From Monosporascus cannonballus (lineage: Eukaryota > Ascomycota > Sordariomycetes > Xylariales): a stretch of DNA of 64,000 bases. Each line of letters opens with the position of its first letter. The first letter of the stretch is position 1. The stretch covers positions 62,001 through 126,000 of the forward strand of contig QJNS01000190.1 of NCBI GenBank assembly GCA_004154925.1. The letters run 5' to 3'. This document shows positions 1 through 10,680 of this stretch, in pieces. Under the pieces are notes generated by a model. It saw only the letters and a program-made list of their open reading frames with translations, ran no database searches and was not told the origin of the DNA. The position numbers and the translations under genes were made by a program.

Positions 1-1789
1 TTTTATATACCCGAATTTTGAAATTTAAAATTATTTACATAAAAATAATTAAAAACCAATTTAATAAAGGCAGTTATCTGGGAAATAATAAAGTTTTAAT
101 ATAAATAACGGGCAAACGAATTATTTTTTATACGGTCGTTTTCCTTTAACCGTAAAAAGGCAAAATAAATATTTATTTTTACTAAGTTTAAACGGTTTTT
201 ATTTAATACGTTTCCGAATAAATTAAACAAAATTAAAAATCTAAATTTAATTCAAAATATAATTGAATTAATTAAGGCGGTTTCCGGTTTCGATAAATAA
301 TAATATTAAGATATTTTAAAAAAACCGCTTATTTTTTGTATTATATATAATATACGAAAAAATTATATTTTCGATTTTATAAAAAATATAAATAATTTTC
401 CGCAAATAACGAAATTCGCTTAATTGGAAATAACGGCGTTATATCTTTATACCATAAACCGATCCATATATATTACGGACTAATAATATGTTTTAAATTT
501 GACAAATATCGGAAAAAATTATAAGGCCGTTCCAAATTACGCCCCGTTTTAATTAAAATATACCGTATACAGTTATTCGGTTTAAACTTGTAACTAATAG
601 TTTAATAATAATCCCAAAAATTTAAATATTAAATTAGCATATAATTTATATGTTTTTGCATTTTGGAATTATAATTTTAATTATAATAACGCCCATATTT
701 TTATGTATAATTCGTAATACATTAAATAATTTTAATTAGAAACTAATTTCGTTATTGTATTTATAATATCGGCGCAAAATTAATTATTTTTTAAATATTT
801 TTGATTTTCCAGCCCCGCTTTCTTTACCGTATTTATATTTGCATAATTCGTTTGCTTTTATATCGTTACCAAAGTCGCCGGCGTCGCCAAAACGTAATAA
901 TTCGCAGCTTAATATTATAAATAATATATCGAAAAAAAAATTAAAATAATAATCTTTATTAAAATTAAGAAAATACGAATTAAAAATAAATAATATTTGT
1001 TAAATAATAATATTAATAACAAATTAAAAAATAATTACGATATTAGGATAAAAATTAAAAAACGAAATTTTGCCGGTTTTAATTAAGGCCGATAACAAAA
1101 AATACATTCGATTTTGGCATAACGTTACGGTCGTAAAACGCGATAATTGTAAATATTTACATAATAGTAATTAAAGCCATTAATATATTATTTACTTATT
1201 AAATTCGTTATTTTATTAATTTTTAATTCGTTAAATTTTATACGGGATATTAATTCGTTTTAATTTGGACTAATTATATGCCGTAATAAATATATAATAA
1301 ATCTTTTTAAGTAGAAAAATTAACGGAATTTTATATTACGTAATTCGAATTATAATATATTGCAATTTATTAACAAATTATCCTTTTAATTTATAACCCT
1401 TAATTTATAACGCCGAATTAAAATCTTTTAAATTCTATTTTCCGGTTTTTTTTCGAACTTATCGCATTAGCTTTTAAAATATGTTTATCTTTTTTAACCC
1501 TTAAAATACTTTAGTTCGGGTCGAATAACTAAGGTAAAAAATCGATTATGCGGGTAAATAAATAATATAAATAATCTTTTGCTCATATTAAAAGAGATAT
1601 TTTTTTATTATTAACATAATTATTTTAACATTTATTTCTTTTTAAATATTAATTGGAAATATTTAAAATTTTAAGTTTACAATAAATCTTTATTAATTAT
1701 GTTTTGTAAGTATATTTTTTTTATTGTTAGGATTAATATCTGTCGGCATACGGTCCTAATCAGTATTTTTCGAAATTGCCCGTATACCT

Positions 1790-2045
1790 TATTATTATTT
1801 TATTAAAAACTTTAATAATTATTTTTTTTCGAACTAAGGTTTTTTAGTTCCCTTAAGAAAGGTTAACGGCCGGATCTAACTTTTTTTCCCTTATTGCGTT
1901 TTCTCTTTATCGGCGTAATTGGGTCCCTAGCTGGTTCTAAAAATTCCTTTGCATTAAATTCCTACATAGGTATAATAACAATCGGATATTCCGGGTAACT
2001 GCCGAAATCCTCAATATTAACACCGAATATACTGCGATATTTAAA
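1790..2045 (-). pseudogene. coding relic, unknown product
   Basis: Read on the minus strand, this patch gives about 80 codons interrupted mainly by TAG and TAA. It contains IEDFGSYPEYP followed by a basic block (IKRKRNKGKKVRSGR). The GC content is higher than its surroundings, as expected of a former coding segment. I do not recognise a domain. It could be a gag-like N-terminal region of a retroelement or a captured host fragment. The ends are arbitrary. Confidence 0.3.
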
Positions 2046-3599
2046 AATCTAATTTTAATAAAAAATTATTTATTCGGCAGCTAATTCTGTATAATTACGA
2101 AATTTCCTTTCGTTCAATATTATAAAAATAACGTTTACATACTATATACTATAAGATATATTGCGGTTTTATATTCCTTTTAATTAAAACCATAAAATTA
2201 TTATATTCCTAATATTATCTATTTTATGCAAAACGTTATAAATTATAAATTGCTAAAAACTGTTAACGGCTTAAATTATATGATTTTTTAGAAAATATAC
2301 GCTAATTAAATTTATAATATAAAGGAAATTTATTTTGCGTTTTTAAAAACTTATTATTTAATAATCCGTATTATCCGTATTAATAATTTTAATATTATAT
2401 CTTAATATAAGAAAAAAACGAATAATAATATATATTATTTAATAAACTTTTTGGGATTTAATAAAAACGAAATTTAAAAATATTAAAATATATAAATATA
2501 TTGATATTTAATTTTTCATAAATTATATATATATAATCTAAACCCCGAAATATTTATTCAAATATTATTCTGAAATTATCGTAAATAAAATATATATTAA
2601 TATATATATACCGGTAAGCGATTTATATTTTTTGGCATATAATAATAAAAATCACTTTATTAAAACCTTATAATATTAAAACTTTATCGAATAATTAATT
2701 AATTTAAAGAAAGTTTATTTTGTACATTAAGGCAAAATTTAGAACAATAATATATATAATAAAAAATAAGGTACGGAAAATAACGCTATAATTAATATAA
2801 TTCGTATCAAAAAGTAACTTAACGACGTTACGATTTTTATAAATGTTTTAACTTTTTGCTAAATCGCTATATATTTTTTAAATACGATTATCGTATTTTA
2901 TTTTATTAAACGATAACAATACTATTATAATAATTATATAATATTAAGCATATATAAATACATAATTATAATTAGAAAATTTAATAATATTGTAAGTTTA
3001 CCGATATAAATTCGGTTTAATCAAAACCAAAAATAAAAATAAAAAATATAAAATATAGGAAATAAGATAAATTTCGTATATTAAATAAGTGCCGAATATA
3101 TTATTAATATTCATAAAAAATATATAAGGATTCATAATATACGTATAAAGCTTACGGATAATTAATAAATTATAAAAATATTTTAAAGTAATATATATAA
3201 TTAGTATTAAGATATATATAAATTTTAAGATTATGTAATTATAAAAATATAAATTATTAAGTTTATGTAAATTATTAAATATAAGTAAAAAGATTAACCT
3301 TATTTTTTTTATAATGAAAGAATAATATATAAAAAAAACTCACTAATTATAGGCAAATTATATAAAATTTATATTTTGTTATAAACTTTTTAATAGAATT
3401 CAACAAAGTATTTGGATTAAATATATATTAAATAAGTTTATTATAATTAATTAATATATACTAAATATTATTAACTTAATTAAAATTTTTTATCATTGTA
3501 AATATCTGTTATATTTCAATATATAAAATTAGGTTATTTATAACATAATAATTATTAATTAGTTTTTCTTTTATTTAATACCCAAAATCCATATTATAA

Positions 3600-4030
3600 T
3601 ATATACCTTTATATATTTGACGATAGTATAAGGGATAAATAAATTCCCTGCCGATATAACAAAGGTAATTTTTATTATAATTCCTAATAATATACTCGAA
3701 ATATACCCAAAAAACTTTGTTCGCTCGGCTAAAGGAATTAAATTCGATAATAATATCCCCGAAAATTAACTTGCCCCCGAAAAATAATTTGCTCCCGAAA
3801 AATAACTTATTGTCGAAAAATAACTTACCCTTAAAAAATAACTTTAAAAACAGGTAACAAAATTTCGGACCAAAAAACAGCCGAAATAAGTACTAAAACA
3901 AAAATAATCTGCCTCCGAAAAACAACTTTAAGAACGGGTAATAAAATCCCTAACCAAAAAATAACCGGAACCGGTATCAAAATAACCTGCGATAAGGCGA
4001 AACTAATAACGTAATCTTAATTAAGGCAAT
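3600..4030 (+). pseudogene. glutamine-rich low-complexity coding relic
   Basis: One plus-strand frame runs through this stretch with stops that are almost all TAA at positions where the repeat predicts CAA (Gln). It carries several PEK-stop-L repeats, then more Lys/Gln-rich sequence. The product would have been a low-complexity hydrophilic segment, such as a linker in a retroelement polyprotein. A link to a Ty1/copia polyprotein was considered but not established. Confidence 0.35.
3758..3847 (+). repeat. 18-bp tandem repeat, five units
   Basis: Five consecutive 18-bp units of the form cccgaaaaataacttgct follow each other with a few mismatches. A further related unit lies near 3912. In the plus frame each unit gives Pro-Glu-Lys-stop-Leu-Xaa, where the stop is TAA. 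The period is a multiple of three, so the array keeps frame and was probably a six-residue protein repeat before mutation. Confidence 0.7.
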
Positions 4031-5279
4031 TTCGTATTAATTAAATAATATTCGACTATCTTAAAATATAGGATATTTTTTACGTAAAGTACATATTATG
4101 CGTAATTAATTCCAAATACCAAATATATGCCATAAAGTTATATTAATATGGCAAAAAATTAAAAGGAAATAAATACCTTACGTTTTTGTATTAATCTAAA
4201 TACATATTAATTAAAAAAACGTTACGATTATTAAAAATTTATAAACTTAATAATACTATAAAAAGTTTATATTAGGAATAAAATTTTTTATTACTGAAAA
4301 ATACGGCATTTATATAAATATTAAATTTTAATAATATAATTTAAAATATTTTCCGTAATAATAAGCGGTAAAACAAAATTTACGTTATAGCGCATTATGT
4401 TAATTTTATAAATTATTAATTACCAAACTAATTCCGAATTTTCGATTAATTACGGTTTTCGTAATTTAATAAAAAAGATATATAAATTAGGTATTATGTA
4501 AGTAATACAAAAAAGAATTTATAATTTTATAAATTAGGTCGCCTGGCCAGGAAATACATATTTTATGGCTATTTTATGGATTTATAATTTACGGAATTAT
4601 ATAAGCAATAAATATACAAATTATATATAAAAACGCGGCGAAAGAATTTATATATAATCTTTAAATATTCGGCATTATTACATAATCCGAATAAAAATTC
4701 TCAAAAAATTTAAACGTAAATATTACGCCTAAAACGAACAAAGCTTTAAAACCCAACAATATAAAAAGAATTATTAATACATAAGTTATAATAACGTACA
4801 AAAAAAATAAAATAAAAGGGAAAAATCTTACAAAATATTTAAAGCTATTAAATAATAAATTAATTATAAAGGAGATATACGCATTAACCCGAAATTATAC
4901 GTTATATTTAATTATAAATAATATAATATTTTATATTACTTTATAAAAAACAAAATATTTAATTAAAATATAATTAATTAAAATTACGCAAGTTATAAAC
5001 CTAATTATTTATATTAAATTCGTTAATAATTCTTTTATGTACCGTAACATAAAATATTATCTTTTTATCTGTAATTCCACTACCGAAAGCAAATATATTA
5101 CGTTAATATAATAACCACATAATTATAATAATATAAAAAACAGTTCCCAAATTAATTAATTCAAATTAAGTAAGTAATAAAATTATGTTAATATTAAAAT
5201 TATGATATGAATGCTATATTATTTATAAAAAGGTATAAAATAACAAAAAAATAAAAAATTATATTAACGGCTTCTTTTC

Positions 5280-6600
5280 GTCGGACAAATCTTTATTTTG
5301 CTTATCCGATAATAACGAGGACGTTAACAAACCGCCTTAATTAAGACCATTAATTAAATTATTAACAATTTACACCATAAAATCATAACTTTTTTCCGTA
5401 TATAAGATATTACGGTTATTAGAAATCAAATTATTCTTAATAAATTTAATATTAAAAGTTTTTCAAGCCGTTAAATTAAAATTATTTATAAATTAATTTT
5501 CGTCTTTTGCCGTATCCAGCTAATTAAGCCTACCTACATCGTTAATAATAAGTACGGTATTGTTAAAATCGACAAACTTAATTGCCATAATTTTACGGCT
5601 TACGGCTAAAATATTTTCGGAATTCCAGCCGTTTCCTTTAATCCAAGACGGATATCTTTTATTACGCCAGAAATTCCGAAATAAAAAATAAACGCGTTCG
5701 AAAGTTTCGTTATAAAAATCCCGAATAACGTAATATTAATTTCGCAAAAAAATATTACGGGCATAAAATTCGCGTTATAATGATATATAATACTTAATTA
5801 AAAACGAATTTCGGAAAAAATAATATTAATATTATATATATTGTTTTTCAACCGGCGAAATTCGTTAATAAATTATAAATTATAATATTCGCCCTTTCGA
5901 TTAAATACTTTTTATATTTTTTCCCTAGATTTTATCGGAATTAAACTTAATATTAAAATCGAATTAATAAATATTTAATTTAATATTTTAAAACGTAATA
6001 ACAAGGCCAAATAACGTATTTTTTGGTTAAAATTAAATTAATTAACCCCATATAAAATAATATAGGTATTAATTACTTAATGTAATTAATATCGTTATAT
6101 TATATAATATATAAAAAATATAAATAAATTTAAATTTCTTAAAAAAACGACAATACTTTCGAAATGTTTTATTGATAAAAACGGCATTAATTAACGGTTA
6201 ATTATTATTTTTTAATAAAATTACAAACTTTATCGCCTTATAGAATATCGGCCAGATCAAAAATGTTTCCGGTTCCGTAATTATCCGATAAAAAAATTTT
6301 ATTCGGTACGTTTTAATTAAAGTTAGGCCTTTTAAAAAATAATATAAATAAGTTATATTTCCGAATTAAAAAATAAAATATTTATAAATTATTTGTAAAA
6401 TTATTTATATAATTAAATAACGTATTATTAATAAATAATAATAAAAACCTTTTATCGAAAAAATCCTTATTTATTAATACGTCCTAATTAAAACCCCGCA
6501 ATATTTTCCTCATTTATCCGATACGACCAAAATATTTAAAAATTACGTTATATACGATAAACTTAAGTTCGGGAACTGTTAACCAAGAATATATATATTC
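5280..6600 (-). pseudogene. long coding relic on minus strand, unknown
   Basis: On the minus strand, two well-preserved blocks sit in this interval. The upstream block (about 6460-6600) reads TVPELKFIVYNVIFKYFG; the downstream block (about 5280-5720) contains a segment rich in Arg, Trp and Asn (near FRNFWRNKRYPSW) and later an acidic and basic C-terminus. Between them the frame continues with TAA and TAG stops. I do not recognise the family. It may be an accessory or gag-like protein of an unidentified element. The strand call rests on the few stops and biased residue content in this frame. Confidence 0.35.
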
Positions 6601-7959
6601 CATAAACTCGGTAAATTCGGCTTTCGAAAAAAGGTTTTCGATCAAGGTATTCCCGAAAATTTCATATATATTAAATGCATTTATTATAAATGGTTTTTAT
6701 CGAATACGTGATTCCTACGAAAATAATGCAAATATATAAATATTATATATATAAAAAAAGTTCGAAAAAATAAAATTTTGGTAATTTTTAATATAATTAT
6801 ATTATTTTATTTAAAAATTAATAATTTATTTTTAAAATTACTTATATTTTATATATCCCGATTATATTATCGGGCCAATAAATACGTATAAATATAAGCC
6901 AAAAATCTATTTATATATAAAACAAAACAAAAACCAAAAAAACTACCGTTTCCTATTATATAAATCAATTATTTCCGCTTAATTAACTTATATTTTCCAA
7001 ATATAACTAATTATTTTTTAATTTTTATAAATAAGATAAAAACGTTCCGAAAACCAATAAAATTATTTTTTTTAAATCCATATATCCTTTAAAAAAATTT
7101 TCGATAAACGTTACAAGTATCGTCGATAATATCTTTATTTTCGTTAATTACATTTAATAAAATTAAATAGGATTTATTATACGGAATATGTTTTAATTTA
7201 AAAAAACCAGGGATTTTTCTTTACTATATTTTTAAAACGTATTAGTAAAAATAAAAAATAAAGTCCAGATAATATTAATTACGAATCAATAAAAAATATT
7301 AAACGGTACTAAATATTAATATAACGTTTTATAAATTTATTTTATTTTATAATATTAATAAAGTTAAAATATAAAGTATTTTTATTACCTTTTAAGGATG
7401 TAATTATAATAACGGGCAATAATAGTAATAATATTTCGCATAATAACACCATATTAAAACATTATATTATAAATATAAACTTTAATATTAAAATTATTAT
7501 ATTAAAATATAATATTACCTTATTATACTTAATTATAAAACGTAATTTATCCTAATTTAAATTATATAATTATAAAGGAATTAATATAGTTATTTTAATT
7601 TTTTTCGTTAATCGAATTATATTTTTATTTAACGTATAACAACTTTTGCAAATCCTTAACCCCCTTAACATATTAATATTATCTCGTAATAAATCCGAAA
7701 TTAATCAAAATTTATTTAATTAATAAGGCAAATAACTACCGTTAATTTTGGAAATTATGTTAACCATATTAATTAAAATTATAAAGAAAAAATATATAAA
7801 AATATCCAGATCGTTATTATTACGAAACCGTTGCGTTTTTTATTTTGTATTATATAATTACCATTTTTTCCTAAGGTATATAATTACGTAATTTAAAAAT
7901 TTAAATTAATTAAAGATAAACATTTTTATAAAATATTAATTTTTGTCCAAAATAATCTG

Positions 7960-8450
7960 AATTATTTTAACTTTAAATAATACTTTTTCCGATAAATAAT
8001 GGAATTTAGGCCTTTTTACGAAAGTTATAAATTTCCCGCATAATATATTATAATATTTACGTATAATAGGGTCCTAATTAACCGGAATTAAAAATTCTTA
8101 TTAATTTTTGCATATTAATAATTTTTCGCATATTTGTTTTTCCTTTAAGATATCAATTAATCGGTTAATCCGAACGGTCGAATTAGTAATTCGGCCTAAA
8201 CTATTATAAAAAACCTAATTACGAATAAAATTTTTAAACGTTATATTAATTTTTTTATATTAATGTCAAAAATTTAAGGTACGCGTACGTATATTTTGTT
8301 CTAAGGGCGTAACCCGGGAAAACAGGGAAAATTCGGATTTATCGTATTTTAAAAAAAGGGATAATAACGTAACGGGCTCGGGCTATAGCTATTATACGCA
8401 TTGCGGTTTAAAAATAACAAATAGGTCGTAATTAGAACCAGAATATTATT
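7960..8450 (-). pseudogene. possible coding relic, unknown
   Basis: A minus-strand frame shows long stretches between stops, including a segment near RKYYNILCGKFITFVKRPK. Most interruptions are TAA. Nothing identifies a family. In such AT-rich sequence a frame of this kind can occur by chance, so this is a weak call. Confidence 0.2.
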
Positions 8451-8560
8451 AATAATAAGCTATGGCAGAAATAACGATATATACATATATATATTTATAA
8501 ATAAAAGGTTTTATTATTAAGTTATTACGGATTTTCGTTTTTTTTAAAAAATAAATGCAC

Positions 8561-8808
8561 TAAACGAAGCCGTTTTTACGCAATTACAACTTAGGCCTCG
8601 TTGGCTCGTTACGGGGATTTGGGATTTGATTAGTTAATATTTAGCATTATGGAGCGGTACTTGAGTGACTTTGAAGAAATTGGGAAAACCAGCCAGAGAG
8701 GCCTGAGCTAGCTGAGGTAAGCGAACGAACGAAAAACGATAAAAAGGTACTAGCCCTAACAGTCACAGTAGTATAGACGGACTAGGTAAACAGCATACCC
8801 TTAATTAA
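8561..8808. other. intergenic, no feature seen
   Basis: Base composition becomes more balanced here than in the block to the left. I see no repeat copy, open frame or terminal motif. It leads directly into the coding relic that starts at 8809, so promoter or 5' sequence of that relic is possible but nothing specific is visible. Confidence 0.3.
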
Positions 8809-9330
8809 TTGTCGATAAAAACGCTATACGTATATTCGAAAACGACAAGGCCGAAAAAAAAAGATAAAACTGCTAATACCGAAGTTAACGAACAATGTCG
8901 TCTTGCTTGCGATGTCATAATCCGGATTGGCGCCAAAAATGGCCGACCGAATATTATTACGCGAGTTATTTTCGAAAAGTAGCTATCGGCCCATCCCAAG
9001 GCCGTAGTTGATAGCCGTAAGCATACTATCTGGGACGGGAAAACCTTTATCGCTTATGTTAAGAAAGCGGTTAAGAAATCGCAACTTTTTAATCTGTGTT
9101 ACTTATCCTCGCTCAAAAAAGAGAAAGCTTAGTACGAGGCGGTCGGCGTACGACGTTACATGCTTTCTTTTAAGAACGAAAATGAAGACGAAGCCGGCGA
9201 TAAGGAAAAGAATAAAATTAAAGAAGAGGGCGGCAAACGCGACGCATCCAAGCCGAAGAAAACAAACGAGCTTTTGTTCAATGCTTTATCTGGAAAAAAC
9301 CTAGCCGTAATTATAAGCTTTTTATTTTAA
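8809..9330 (+). pseudogene. lightly mutated coding relic, unknown charged protein
   Basis: One plus-strand frame runs 174 codons with only two internal stops, both TAG, which fit CAG-to-TAG changes. The protein has a basic N-terminus, a central region with WDGKTFIAYVKKAVKK, and a highly charged Glu/Lys-rich segment toward the end. There is no initiating ATG at the left edge, so the start is unknown. No known domain is recognised. It is less mutated and less AT-rich than its flanks, so it is either younger or protected. It could be a host gene fragment or an ORF of another transposon. Confidence 0.45.
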
Positions 9331-9410
9331 AAGGATATTGGTATTTCGAGCTAGGTCGAAAACAGACTAGAATTTGCAGAAATAACATTGCTTACTTTAT
9401 AATATCTTGC

Positions 9411-9615
9411 TTGCAGTTAGTTCCTAAACGTTAAGCGCGCCTACAAAGCTGCCTTACAGATATTTTCTATTAACGAATTAAAGAAGCCGGCGAATTTTTT
9501 ATCGGTGCGTACGTTAGTTAATATGTGGTCGATATTCGGTTAGGTTAACAACGCGGTACGAGTTTACGAAAAACTTAATTAATAATTGCATCGACGAAAA
9601 CTTTGAAAAATATAA
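9411..9615 (+). pseudogene. second coding block, possibly same gene as 8809-9330
   Basis: A plus-strand frame here reads NVKRAYKAALQIFSINELKK and continues to the LTR boundary at 9616, broken only by TAG or TAA. It is in a different frame from the block at 8809-9330. The gap between them ends in a pyrimidine-containing tract and CTTGCAG (to about 9417), which could be a splice acceptor. I infer one gene with an intron, interrupted by the G1 LTR. Function unknown. Confidence 0.3.
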
Positions 9616-10005
9616 TGTGACGGCTAAGCGCTATAACCAACTATTAAATCTAAGTCGTACGGGTTTATGTTAGCAGGGATATCGTGGGATTCTGAGCAAT
9701 AAATATAGTAACTTATTACGTCTCGTAATATCAAGGGCGTTTTAGGTAACGAATTATTATTGCAAACTGAAATTATTTAAATTACGGCAATGAACGTATT
9801 TATATGTTATTATTTTGTATAATTAACTCTTTTTGTTTAATTGTGCTTAATTAAATAGTCTGCTTAATGATATTTAGCTAAGTAATCGTCCAGTTGTGAT
9901 TAGTTGATTTTTATTAAACAATTATTACGTAACTTAACTTATTTGGGCCTTACTTTAGTCGTAAGGCGACCGTTTCCAAAACCTGCGCCTAATCGAATTA
10001 TAATA
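9616..10005 (-). repeat. G1 LTR (left end of copy 1)
   Basis: Starts TGTGACGGCTAAGCG and contains the block shared by every G1 LTR in the window (..CGTACGGGTTTATGTTAGCAG.. and ..GTAACGAATTATTATTGCAA..). It ends at ATAATA, where other copies end ATGACA. The next bases, CGATT.., match the internal 3' end seen after the other left-hand G1 LTRs. It is the 3' LTR of a minus-strand element. No matching duplication of the preceding TATAA is found, because the other end of copy 1 is missing. Confidence 0.75.
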
Positions 10006-10073
10006 CGATTTTCTTTTTCTAAAACTTTTCATTCCGAAGATTTTTTTCCTTTGGCGGGTTTTTTTTGCTTATC

Positions 10074-10680
10074 ATATCGAGTCGTATTATTAAAACTCGT
10101 CGTCAGGATCTATTTTTTATAGTTCATCGCCAAAATCTATTTTTTATTTTTGACGAATGTCATTTTAAAATTATCCTGTATTCCTTATGCTTTTTAAAAG
10201 GTTGGAAACATAAGATGATAATGGACTTTATGAAATATAAGACCTATGTTAGGTGTAGTTATCTATGCAATAGAATACATATTTTCTTATCTTCGTTAGA
10301 AAATATCTATGCCGAAAACTAACGTTTAAAGCGTAAAAAATAATTACGGAAAAGCGTTTTCTCGAGCTCTAAAAACGTTATTAATAGAAAATGAATAAGG
10401 TAATTGCGCGCTTAATTCGTTTCGTAAATAAAAGGTTTCTTTTCGTTTTAAGGGCGTTAAAATAGTATAGCGGAAATTGCAATTTTTGAAAAAACCGGAA
10501 AAGCAAGAATGCTAAAAACAAGCTTCCGCTAAAGCTTTTATTACCGCTTTATTCTTTTCTTACGATTTAATTAATTGGTTTTTTACGGCTACCCTGGAAA
10601 CCGTGGATTAGGATGCCATTATTTTCGGCGATTCCGTCGTTACTAATAAAAGTTCTTTAATAAGCGCTAGACGTTTATAA
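10074..10680 (+). pseudogene. opposite-strand accessory ORF of G1, copy 1
   Basis: Lies on the strand opposite gag-pol between the 3' LTR and the chromodomain. The start aligned with the ATG of copy 2 is ATA here. The frame carries Cys or Tyr at the spacing C-x2-C-x6-C-x8-C-x2-C-x6-C: several of the six positions read Tyr, which is one G-to-A change from Cys, and the third reads His. A Lys/Arg-rich segment follows (RLKRKK), and the C-terminus ends SSLISARRL, close to the ends of copies 2 and 4. The total span is not a multiple of three, so at least one frameshift is present. The spacing resembles the fungal Zn2Cys6 cluster; function is unknown. Confidence 0.55.

Larger units (their letters stand above)
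1..8560. repeat. AT-rich RIP-degraded repeat block
   Basis: This stretch is dominated by TpA-rich sequence, with stop codons dense in all frames and long runs of A/T broken by isolated CG-containing words. No LTR pair, terminal inverted repeat or recognisable pol motif could be placed. Four patches keep a frame whose stops are mostly TAA or TAG; they are listed separately. The composition matches the RIP-mutated retroelements further right, so I infer old transposon debris, but the family is unknown. Outside the listed patches I see nothing I can annotate. Confidence 0.6.

Noticed and set aside
3600..4900. Ty1/copia RT or integrase in the left block
   Set aside because: Some residues looked suggestive, but no catalytic motif or ordered domain set could be found.
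9008..9304. 98-codon plus-strand open frame at the same place as the relic 8809-9330
   Set aside because: The neighbouring frame is longer, has only two TAG stops and a more protein-like composition.
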